Assembly (NCBI GenBank): GCA_011046315.1
Contig: DSAU01000245.1
Location: 1-5,266 of the forward strand
Source: a bacterium
GTDB taxonomy: Bacteria; Zhuqueibacterota; Zhuqueibacteria; Thermofontimicrobiales; Thermofontimicrobiaceae
DNA: 5,266 nt
Direction: 5' to 3'
The notes below the pieces were generated by a model. That model did not search any database, was not told the DNA's origin, and was given only the letters and a program-made list of their open reading frames with translations. The position numbers were made by a program, and so were the translations under genes. The stretch's first letter is position 1; each line of letters starts with the position of its first letter. Below, piece by piece: positions 1-4,872 of the stretch.

Positions 1-139
1 GGTTGCCCTATGCTTCAAAACAATAATTGCTTTTGTCAACAGTTTGTCTATATTGAATTGTCGGTAATTTGCTTCCTTATTTTGAGGTTGCTTTTTTACC
101 TGCCTAATCGCGCATAACTTGGTGGGTTATTGCGGGGTT

Positions 140-172
140 CGCCTGGGTTAACGGGCATGCCGGGCGTTTTTT
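140..172 (+). terminator. Candidate intrinsic terminator
   Basis: A 7-bp GC-rich stem (CGCCTGG at 140-146 with CCGGGCG at 160-166, one G.U pair in RNA) encloses a 13-base loop and is followed directly by six T residues (167-172). This is the usual shape of a Rho-independent terminator for plus-strand transcription arriving from left of the window. A second hairpin just before it (111-118 with 126-134, one-base bulge, 7-base loop) could belong to the same structured 3' end. No gene in the window is clearly served by it. On the minus strand there is no T-tract, so it is not an obvious terminator for hicB. Confidence 0.45.
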
Positions 173-189
173 CCGTATATCCCCGTTAA
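148..189. repeat. 8-bp inverted repeat overlapping the terminator
   Basis: TTAACGGG (148-155) and CCCGTTAA (182-189) are perfect inverted copies 26 bases apart. The left arm lies inside the loop of the terminator hairpin at 140-166 and the right arm lies beyond its T-tract. In RNA the two pairings could coexist only as a pseudoknot-like fold, or compete if the downstream arm is transcribed. Function unknown; chance is possible. Confidence 0.4.
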
Positions 190-221
190 ATCCGATGTTT
201 GGCGATGTTTTGCTTTAAGAA

Positions 222-434
222 TTATGCAAAGGCAAGGCGCCGCCCTTTTGGAACAGGAATGGGATCATTGAATTCTTTTGCGGTTTTAATCCAAAGCTCC
301 ATGGCAGATTTGATATTGGCTAAAGCGTCCTCGTGGGTGGCACCGTGCGCTATGCAACCTGGCAGCTCTGGAACTTCCGCAATAAATGCTTGATCCTCAT
401 TGCTCCAGTAGATAATAATTTCGTATCTATCCAT
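222..434 (-). CDS. hicB: HicB family antitoxin, short form
   Basis: This 70-residue protein is the likely antitoxin that binds and neutralises the HicA mRNA interferase encoded just upstream. The sequence shows the partial RNase H-fold signature of the HicB family: the strand IIIYWSNEDQAFIAEVPELPG (residues 6-26, written here only as a landmark of the conserved Y, P-LPGC and AHG positions), GCIAHG at 26-31, and an amphipathic helix with EDALANI (35-41). It ends in DPIPVPKGRRLAFA. No room remains for the helix-turn-helix or ribbon-helix-helix domain that longer HicB proteins carry at the C terminus, so DNA binding for autoregulation is not evident. Its ATG shares one base with the hicA stop (TAATG at 436-432), which implies translational coupling, and it also has its own Shine-Dalgarno. 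The toxin-first order is typical of hicAB. The family assignment is from remembered family features. Confidence 0.9.
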   Translation of the reverse strand: MDRYEIIIYWSNEDQAFIAEVPELPGCIAHGATHEDALANIKSAMELWIKTAKEFNDPIPVPKGRRLAFA

Positions 435-688
435 TAACCTTTATCTCCTAATTTGTATTTGATAATTATATTACGTACCTGCCGAACTTGATAAGATTTA
501 GCTTTATTTCCATCTTTCTGCAAATTAACTTTTTCCTCAACATCAGATTTTCTGAATATGTGATGGCTTCCTTTGACTCGCATATCAAACCCCAAGTGTT
601 TTAGTAGGTTGGTTAAATCCGAGAAGAGGATATTCGCATCACTTGTCCCGCACAAAATCTGAAATATTAGCTTTTCGTACTTTCCCAT
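434..688 (-). CDS. hicA: HicA family mRNA interferase toxin
   Basis: This 84-residue protein is a likely ribosome-associated or free mRNA endonuclease that halts translation when its antitoxin is lost. It has the double-stranded-RNA-binding-like HicA fold: helix LTNLLKHLGF (25-34), then MRVKGSHHIFRK (36-47) with the family's conserved Gly40-Ser41-His42; His42 is the expected catalytic residue. Then come a beta strand EEKVNLQ (51-57) and C-terminal YQVRQVRNIIIKYKL (66-80). It is longer than the minimal HicA of about 60 residues because of an N-terminal extension (MGKYEKLIFQILCGTSDANI), which I recall as normal for one HicA subgroup. The start is forced: an in-frame TGA lies at 694-692, two codons upstream. 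No good Shine-Dalgarno precedes it, suggesting weak or coupled initiation. The conserved active-site motif is intact, so I see no sign that the toxin is decayed. Confidence 0.9.
   Translation of the reverse strand: MGKYEKLIFQILCGTSDANILFSDLTNLLKHLGFDMRVKGSHHIFRKSDVEEKVNLQKDGNKAKSYQVRQVRNIIIKYKLGDKG
445..449 (-). promoter_or_regulatory. hicB ribosome binding site inside hicA
   Basis: AGGAG on the minus strand lies within the last codons of hicA, 10 bases before the hicB ATG. An AAGG closer to the start (441-438) is a second partial match. The hicA start has no comparable site, so the antitoxin may be translated more efficiently than the toxin from the shared message, as expected for a toxin-antitoxin pair. 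Confidence 0.6.
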
Positions 689-737
689 TTTTCATAGGTT
701 TTTTGGTAATAGCAAAATTCTGGCTGTTTTGAGACAT
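639..737 (-). CDS. Possible 32-residue leader ORF overlapping hicA
   Basis: On the minus strand an ATG at 737-735 is preceded by GGAG (746-743) with a 5-base spacer, a clearly better ribosome binding site than that of hicA. The frame encodes a basic peptide (MSQNSQNFAITKKP..., ending FVRDK) and stops at 641-639, 50 bases inside hicA in another frame. It starts about 82 bases after the predicted hicAB transcription start. It could be a leader whose translation controls access to the hicA start, or the Shine-Dalgarno could simply be chance. I know of no homologue. The peptide composition is plausible but not diagnostic. Confidence 0.25.
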   Translation of the reverse strand: MSQNSQNFAITKKPMKNGKVRKANISDFVRDK

Positions 738-745
738 GACCACTC

Positions 746-765
746 CATCATTACAATTAATGATG
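746..765. repeat. Perfect 8-bp dyad in the hicAB leader
   Basis: CATCATTA (746-753) and TAATGATG (758-765) form a perfect inverted repeat around a 4-base centre. It lies between the predicted hicAB transcription start (about 819) and hicA. Its edge touches the GGAG ribosome binding site of the leader ORF. It may be an operator for a repressor, a hairpin in the mRNA that affects initiation, or both. The spacing is compact enough for a dimeric DNA-binding protein. Confidence 0.55.
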
Positions 766-772
766 TATCCCC

Positions 773-811
773 ATCGGTTCAACGGTATAAAAAGCTGTGT
801 GACAATCGGTT
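773..811. repeat. Direct repeat pair ATCGGTT, 32 bp apart
   Basis: ATCGGTT occurs at 773-779 and 805-811. The 32-bp period is close to three helical turns, so both copies face the same side of the DNA. Both lie just downstream of the predicted hicAB start. The second copy sits in an imperfect palindrome, ACAATCGGTTGT (803-814 approximately). These are candidate operator half-sites, but a 7-base match can occur by chance. Confidence 0.3.
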
Positions 812-825
812 GTATTTGCAGTTGA

Positions 826-854
826 ATTATAAAAAATATTTACTAAAATGTCAA
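826..854 (-). promoter_or_regulatory. Consensus sigma70-type promoter for hicAB
   Basis: Read on the minus strand, TTGACA (854-849) is followed after exactly 17 bases by TATAAT (831-826): 12 of 12 consensus positions with ideal spacing. Transcription should start near 819 and give a leader of about 130 bases before hicA. Such a strong core promoter usually needs tight repression, which fits a toxin-antitoxin operon. The repeats just downstream are the obvious candidate operators. Confidence 0.8.
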
Positions 855-886
855 GAACTATTTTTTAATTAAATACAATATCTCTC

Positions 887-920
887 CTGAAAAGTGGTAA
901 TTGCAGAAAACCATTTTCAG
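887..920. repeat. Imperfect inverted repeat
   Basis: CTGAAAAGTGGT (887-898) pairs with ACCATTTTCAG (910-920), giving 11 base pairs with a single bulged G and an 11-base loop. It lies upstream of both divergent promoters. There is no long T-tract after it (only TTTCC), and the stem is AT-rich, so a terminator role is doubtful. A regulator-binding site is possible. Confidence 0.35.
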
Positions 921-976
921 TTTCCTTGAACAAACCTAAGCTGAATGGCGCTAAAGTGAAATATCGGAAAAATGAA

Positions 977-1008
977 ATTGCATTTTAACCAGAAATTTAT
1001 TATCTTTG
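977..1008 (+). promoter_or_regulatory. Possible promoter of the DUF456 operon
   Basis: TATCTTTG at 1001-1008 matches the TAnnTTTG -7 element known from Bacteroidota housekeeping promoters. An ATTG at 977-980 lies 20 bases upstream, near the expected place of that group's -33 TTTG/TTG element. Read as sigma70 instead, TTGCAT (978-983), 17 bases, TATCTT (1001-1006) gives 3/6 and 4/6 matches. Either reading puts the start near 1013-1015, about 135 bases before the TTG start codon. The match is short, so confidence is low. Confidence 0.35.
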
Positions 1009-1134
1009 CTGGAATTAATCATAATTGTCCCTGATAAGGTAAGAGCGGTCAAAATTATCTGTTCGAAAAAATCATTTTAGAAAAATACGATTCATCCTAA
1101 CGCTGAACTGGTTATTGATAAAACGATTAAATTA

Positions 1135-1140
1135 AGAGGA
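1135..1140 (+). promoter_or_regulatory. Ribosome binding site fixing a TTG start
   Basis: AGAGGA lies 7 bases before TTG at 1148. It is the strongest Shine-Dalgarno in the window on this strand, and the next in-frame ATG comes about 90 codons later, after most of the membrane segments. The site therefore decides in favour of the rare TTG start. Confidence 0.7.
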
Positions 1141-1147
1141 TAGAGCT

Positions 1148-1630
1148 TTGTTAACTGTCACAATTATCATTGGTGCAATTTTATTGCTGTTAGGTATTAT
1201 CGGTTGTATCGTTCCGGCGCTGCCGGGTCCTCCGCTGAGTTTTCTCGCCGTTCTTTTGCTGGCGATTGTTCAACAATTTGCCGCGCCGCTCACAACCAAT
1301 ACTATTATTTTATTAGCAGCACTTACCGTTGCTGTAACTGCACTGGATTATGTTATTCCTGCGGCAGGCGCAAAAAAATATGGTTCGTCCAAATGGGGAG
1401 TTTGGGGATCGATTGCCGGGATGATTTTGGGTGCCTTGTATTTTCCGCCGCTGGGAATTATCGTTGGCGCGTTTCTGGGCGCTGTCGGTATTGAGCTGTT
1501 GATCGGGAAACAGGGCAAGCAAGCGCTGCGCGCCGGATGGGGTGTGTTTGTCGGCACCTTTCTGGCAACGATTTTAAAACTATCAGCCGCGTTTGTGATG
1601 ACATATTATTTTTTAAAGACGGTGGTGTAA
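1148..1630 (+). CDS. DUF456 family integral membrane protein
   Basis: This 160-residue, very hydrophobic protein should sit in the inner membrane. The likely membrane segments are residues 3-24, 30-46, 51-70, a Gly-rich pair within 84-118, and 132-157. Landmarks that match my memory of DUF456 are the first-helix end with PALPGPPL (23-30), DYVIPAAGAKKYGSSKWG (67-84), the FPPLG-IVGAFLGAVGIEL block (99-117), and GKQALRAGWG (123-132). The small-residue GxxxG-like spacing suggests close helix packing. The family's biochemical role is not established to my knowledge. Length is normal for the family. It starts with TTG behind a strong Shine-Dalgarno and is the first gene of an operon with a two-component system, 13 bases before the kinase ATG. 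Linkage suggests a role in sensing, or membership in the response, but no direct evidence is visible. Confidence 0.85.
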   Translation: MLTVTIIIGAILLLLGIIGCIVPALPGPPLSFLAVLLLAIVQQFAAPLTTNTIILLAALTVAVTALDYVIPAAGAKKYGSSKWGVWGSIAGMILGALYFPPLGIIVGAFLGAVGIELLIGKQGKQALRAGWGVFVGTFLATILKLSAAFVMTYYFLKTVV

Positions 1631-1647
1631 TGTGGGTGATTCTATGA
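1628..1647 (+). promoter_or_regulatory. Coupled stop/start junction, DUF456 to kinase
   Basis: The DUF456 stop overlaps an ATG (TAATG, 1628-1632). That ATG opens a 5-codon frame, MWVIL, whose TGA overlaps the kinase ATG (ATGA, 1644-1647). A GTG at 1632 is also in frame with the kinase and would add four residues. GGGTGA (1634-1639) lies 4-5 bases before ATG 1644 and acts as its Shine-Dalgarno. I chose ATG 1644 for codon strength and this site, but GTG 1632 (preceded by GGTGGTG) cannot be excluded. Confidence 0.45.
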
Positions 1648-3530
1648 ATAATTTGTTTTTGAATTCGATTTTGGATGACAAGGAGACGATCGTTATTGCC
1701 TGGAGTCAGCAAATTCGTAATCAATATCAGCGGGAGATGACCCCAGAACGGGTTGATGCTCTGTTTGATTTTCTGTGTAAAATAATCAAAGCTGAATCCG
1801 AGCCTAATTTGATTAAACAAATGAAACAGATTTTTTCCGATTTTTATCTTTCCGTGGGGATTCAATATCAATCTTTTCGCGAAGAGCTTATTACCGGTAA
1901 AAAATTGATATCGGCAAGATGGAATGAAGCGGATATGGTCGAAAAAAATGAAGTTAAGGCGCGATTTGCATTCTATGATCGATTTGACAATATTGTTACC
2001 GAAATATTTAATCAATATTCACAAACCTATCTTAGCAAATTAAACCAGAAACGGGAGATATTTGAAGAAGCGACCGATTTTTTGAGAAGCGCAATCAATT
2101 TTTCTAAAATCGGATTGTTCATTCTGGACAGCAAGCTGAACATTATCTATTGGGGAAAGGGCGTCGAACGATTGTATGGCATTAAAGAGTCCGAGGTGTT
2201 GAACAGACCCATTCTGCAATTGTTTCCGTCATTGGAGCAGGAGGATATTTATCAAAAAATGGCGGATACCGTCCAATCGGGAAGGTCCTGCGAGTTTGTC
2301 TCGGAGATACTCAATTCGGTAAAAAAAGGTCGACGCGTTATCGATTTCAATTTTTCTCCGCTGAAGGATCGCAGCGGTGAAATCATTGGGGTCAATGTGT
2401 TGTTGCACGATGTTACCGACCACATGCAAGCCGATGATTCATTAAAAGAATACCAGCGGTTTATTTCCAACATTTTTGAAGACGCTGCTGAAGCTATTTT
2501 TGTGCTGGATGAAAACGATTGCATTAAGATGTGGAATAAACATGCCGCCCACATGTACGGCTATTCAGCCGATGAAATGATTGGCAAACACATTTCTGCA
2601 ATCGTGCCCGACGATGAAAAGTCCCAACAGGAAATCCGAAATATCAATGAAATCATAAAGAAAAAGGGGTTCGTGAGAGACTGGGAAACCGAACGCATCA
2701 CCATCGATGGCCGTAAACTACTGCTGCGAATCACCCGCACCGCCATTCGTGATGAAAATGGGAACTACCTGGGCAGCTCGGTCATCGCTCACGATATTAC
2801 TGAAAAGCGTCGGCTGGAGCAACAGTTGATCCAATCGGAGAAGTTGTCAGCAGTGGGACAGTTGGCAGCGGGTATCGCACACGAGGTGGGCTCGCCGCTC
2901 ACTGCTATTTCTTCGCTGGCGCAGTTGCTTTACGAGCGCAGTCGCGATGAATGGGATCGTGATAAATTGAAAATGATCCGCGAACAAATCGAACGCATCT
3001 CGCGAATTGTGCGCGAACTGGTCAATTTTTCCAAACCCATTTCCACATCGGTCGGTGAAGTGTCGGTGAACAAAGTCATTGAAGAGGCAGCCCAGATCGT
3101 AAAATATGATAAGCGGCTCAAGCATTTTAAATTTCAGCAGGATCTGTTTCCACAGCTTCCGATGATCAAAATTTCATTCGACCAGATGCTGCAGGTGCTG
3201 ATCAATATTCTGTTAAACGCCGGCGATGCGATGGAGGGAAGAAGTGATGGAGAAATTTCCATTAGCACCAGGTTGGTCGGTGAAAAAATCATTATTTCGA
3301 TTATTGACAATGGCATTGGAATTGAGAAAAAGAGTTTAGACCATATTTTTGAACCTTTTTATACGACCAAAAAACCGGGCAAGGGCACCGGACTGGGCCT
3401 GTGGGTCTGTTATAACATTATTAAAGGATTTTCCGGTGAAATTTTGGTGGAAAGCGAGCTCAACCAGGGAACTGCCTTTCACATTGTGCTGCCCGTTTTA
3501 AAAATTTCGGACGAACAAGACGATGAATGA
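1644..3530 (+). CDS. Soluble PAS-PAS sensor histidine kinase
   Basis: This 628-residue protein (632 if GTG 1632 is used) is a cytosolic histidine kinase: it autophosphorylates and passes phosphate to the regulator encoded next. No signal peptide or membrane helix is visible. Residues about 5-140 form an all-helical region of unassigned function, resembling RsbR/RsbRD-type N-terminal sensor domains in pattern only (IVIAWSQQIRNQY near the start). A PAS domain follows at about 144-260 and a second at about 268-388, each ending in the DVT/DIT signature before a linker helix. HisKA spans about 399-465, with phosphoacceptor His413 in GIAHEVGSPL. HATPase_c spans about 508-618, with the N box (Asn521, Asn525), the G1 box DNGIGI (555-560), the F box FEPFYTT (569-575) and the G2 box GKGTGLGL (579-586). 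All catalytic boxes are intact. The H box style fits NtrB-like kinases that partner NtrC-type regulators. The PAS domains show no flavin-binding NCRFL motif or obvious haem ligand, so the signal is unknown. Its 3' end overlaps the next gene by 8 bp. Confidence 0.93.
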   Translation: MNNLFLNSILDDKETIVIAWSQQIRNQYQREMTPERVDALFDFLCKIIKAESEPNLIKQMKQIFSDFYLSVGIQYQSFREELITGKKLISARWNEADMVEKNEVKARFAFYDRFDNIVTEIFNQYSQTYLSKLNQKREIFEEATDFLRSAINFSKIGLFILDSKLNIIYWGKGVERLYGIKESEVLNRPILQLFPSLEQEDIYQKMADTVQSGRSCEFVSEILNSVKKGRRVIDFNFSPLKDRSGEIIGVNVLLHDVTDHMQADDSLKEYQRFISNIFEDAAEAIFVLDENDCIKMWNKHAAHMYGYSADEMIGKHISAIVPDDEKSQQEIRNINEIIKKKGFVRDWETERITIDGRKLLLRITRTAIRDENGNYLGSSVIAHDITEKRRLEQQLIQSEKLSAVGQLAAGIAHEVGSPLTAISSLAQLLYERSRDEWDRDKLKMIREQIERISRIVRELVNFSKPISTSVGEVSVNKVIEEAAQIVKYDKRLKHFKFQQDLFPQLPMIKISFDQMLQVLINILLNAGDAMEGRSDGEISISTRLVGEKIIISIIDNGIGIEKKSLDHIFEPFYTTKKPGKGTGLGLWVCYNIIKGFSGEILVESELNQGTAFHIVLPVLKISDEQDDE

Positions 3531-4872
3531 AAAAATCCTGATTGTCGATGACGATGAAATCTTGCGCGAATCTCTGTCAGTAGTGCTCCAAAATCGGGGC
3601 TATCAATGCATCCAGGCATCCAATGGCAGAATTGCTTTTGAGCTGATCAGCGGACAGGAGTTCGATGTTGTGATCTCCGATATCGAGATGCCGGAATTGA
3701 ATGGGATAGCGCTGATGGAAAGGGCGAACGAGCTCCAGCCGCGACTTCCCTTTATTATCATAACCGCTTACGCCACTGTGGAAACGGCAATCAATGCGCT
3801 GCGCAAAGGCGCTTTCGATTATCTGACTAAACCGTTGAATTTTGAAGATGTGTACCTTAAAATTCATAAGCTGCTCAATCACCGCGAGCTGGTCACTGAA
3901 AATCAGATTTTGCGCCAGGAATTGAACAATCAATATAATTTTAACAACATCGTCGGCAAAAGTCCGGCAATTCAGCGCGTTTTTGAGATGATCCGCCAGG
4001 TCGCCAGAACCGACGCTAACGTGCTGATCTCCGGGAAGAGCGGCTCCGGAAAGGAGCTGGTGGCACGCGCCATTCACTATAACAGCTCCCGCACCAAAGG
4101 TCGGTTCACGCCCATCAATTGCGCATCCATTGCAGAGACCTTGTTTGAAAGCGAGCTGTTTGGCCACAAAAAAGGCGCGTTCACCGGCGCGGTCGCCGAC
4201 TCCGACGGCTTTTTCAAAGCTGCCGCCAAAGGTACGTTATTTTTGGATGAAATCAGTGAGACGCCGTTGACAACTCAGGCAAAGCTACTACGCGCCATCG
4301 AAACCAAAGAGATCATTCCGGTGGGCAGCAATTTGCAGGAAAAAGTCGATGTTCGCATCATTGCCGCCAGTAACCGGGACTTGACAGAAGAGGTGAATCA
4401 GGGCAGATTTCGCGAGGATCTATTTTATCGGCTTAACATTGTTCACATCCGGCTGCCGTCACTGTCGGAAAGACCTGAGGATATTCCGTTGCTGGTCAAC
4501 CATTTTATACAGAATTTTCGCGGTCAGATGAATCGCAATGTGCTTGGCGTGGAACCTGAGGTCATGCAGCTATTAATTGACCATCGCTGGCGCGGTGAAA
4601 TACGCGAATTGCAAAACGTGATCGAACGCGCCATGATCTTTTGTCAAGGCGAGACCATCACACTCCACGACCTTCCCCACGAACTGGTTCCATCAACAGC
4701 GCATCACAGCTCCATCTCTTCCGGATTAACCCTTAAACGGGCTGTCCAACAATTCGAAAAAGATTACATTCACCGAGAGCTAAAAAAGCACAACCACCAT
4801 CGCGGCAAAGCAGCCAGAGCCCTGGGCATCGGTGAAGCCACGCTTTACCGGAAACTGGGGAATGAAAAATAA
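3523..4872 (+). CDS. NtrC-family sigma54-dependent response regulator
   Basis: This 449-residue cytosolic protein is the partner regulator that, once phosphorylated, should form an AAA+ ring and remodel sigma54 RNA polymerase at enhancer-dependent promoters. The receiver (about 3-118) has acidic Asp9-Asp10-Asp11, phosphoacceptor Asp53 (SDIEMPELNG), Thr81 and Lys103 in LTKP. The AAA+ domain (about 142-375) has Walker A GKSGSGKE (171-178), the sigma54-contact loop GAFTGA (218-223), Walker B TLFLDE (238-243), and arginine-finger region RFREDLFYRLN (295-305). Sensor II reads WRGEIREL (356-363) where the family norm is WPGNVREL; Arg361 is kept. A Fis-type helix-turn-helix ends the protein (about 403-447, RGKAARALGIGEATLYRKL). 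ATG 3523 overlaps the kinase 3' end, and no strong Shine-Dalgarno is seen, so translation is probably coupled. Target genes cannot be read from this window. A named ortholog (NtrC, AtoC, ZraR and others) cannot be assigned from sequence alone. Confidence 0.95.
   Translation: MNEKILIVDDDEILRESLSVVLQNRGYQCIQASNGRIAFELISGQEFDVVISDIEMPELNGIALMERANELQPRLPFIIITAYATVETAINALRKGAFDYLTKPLNFEDVYLKIHKLLNHRELVTENQILRQELNNQYNFNNIVGKSPAIQRVFEMIRQVARTDANVLISGKSGSGKELVARAIHYNSSRTKGRFTPINCASIAETLFESELFGHKKGAFTGAVADSDGFFKAAAKGTLFLDEISETPLTTQAKLLRAIETKEIIPVGSNLQEKVDVRIIAASNRDLTEEVNQGRFREDLFYRLNIVHIRLPSLSERPEDIPLLVNHFIQNFRGQMNRNVLGVEPEVMQLLIDHRWRGEIRELQNVIERAMIFCQGETITLHDLPHELVPSTAHHSSISSGLTLKRAVQQFEKDYIHRELKKHNHHRGKAARALGIGEATLYRKLGNEK

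Larger units (their letters stand above)
689..1147. other. Divergent intergenic region, 459 bp
   Basis: This AT-rich stretch separates the minus-strand hicAB operon from the plus-strand DUF456-kinase-regulator operon. It contains the hicAB leader and promoter (to 854), an imperfect inverted repeat (887-920), a possible promoter for the plus-strand operon (977-1008) and the Shine-Dalgarno at 1135-1140. Beyond the short leader frame at 639-737 I see no gene in either direction. No sigma54 -24/-12 pair with GG-N10-GC spacing is visible, so the regulator does not evidently control its own operon through sigma54. Confidence 0.7.

Noticed and set aside
34..39. TTGACA on the minus strand as a promoter -35 near the left edge
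   Set aside because: No acceptable -10 hexamer occurs at 16-18 bases within the window.
1..117. Plus-strand frame open from the left edge to TAA at 115-117, just before the candidate terminator
   Set aside because: The implied peptide is Cys- and Leu-rich low-quality sequence resembling no family I know. The position before a terminator is suggestive, but 38 codons in AT-rich DNA are not evidence of a gene.
105..190. Integron attC-like site next to a toxin-antitoxin pair
   Set aside because: Toxin-antitoxin pairs are common in cassette arrays and TTAAC/GTTAA motifs occur here, but no paired RYYYAAC and GTTRRRY core sites with the right complementarity could be found, and no integrase or second site is in the window.
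799..833. Plus-strand promoter using GTGACA and a TATAAA-like element
   Set aside because: Spacing is wrong for the TATAAA (23 bases) and the hexamer at 17 bases is poor; the same bases are better explained as the hicAB promoter on the other strand.
946..961. TGGCGC as the -24 half of a sigma54 promoter
   Set aside because: The GC of a -12 element is absent at the required GG-N10-GC distance.
1458..2015. Minus-strand 185-codon frame
   Set aside because: It lies opposite the DUF456 and kinase genes, whose protein families and junctions are clear; its product shows no family features.
3577..4167. Minus-strand 196-codon frame
   Set aside because: It is antisense to the receiver and AAA+ domains of the response regulator, which are well conserved; it is a shadow frame.
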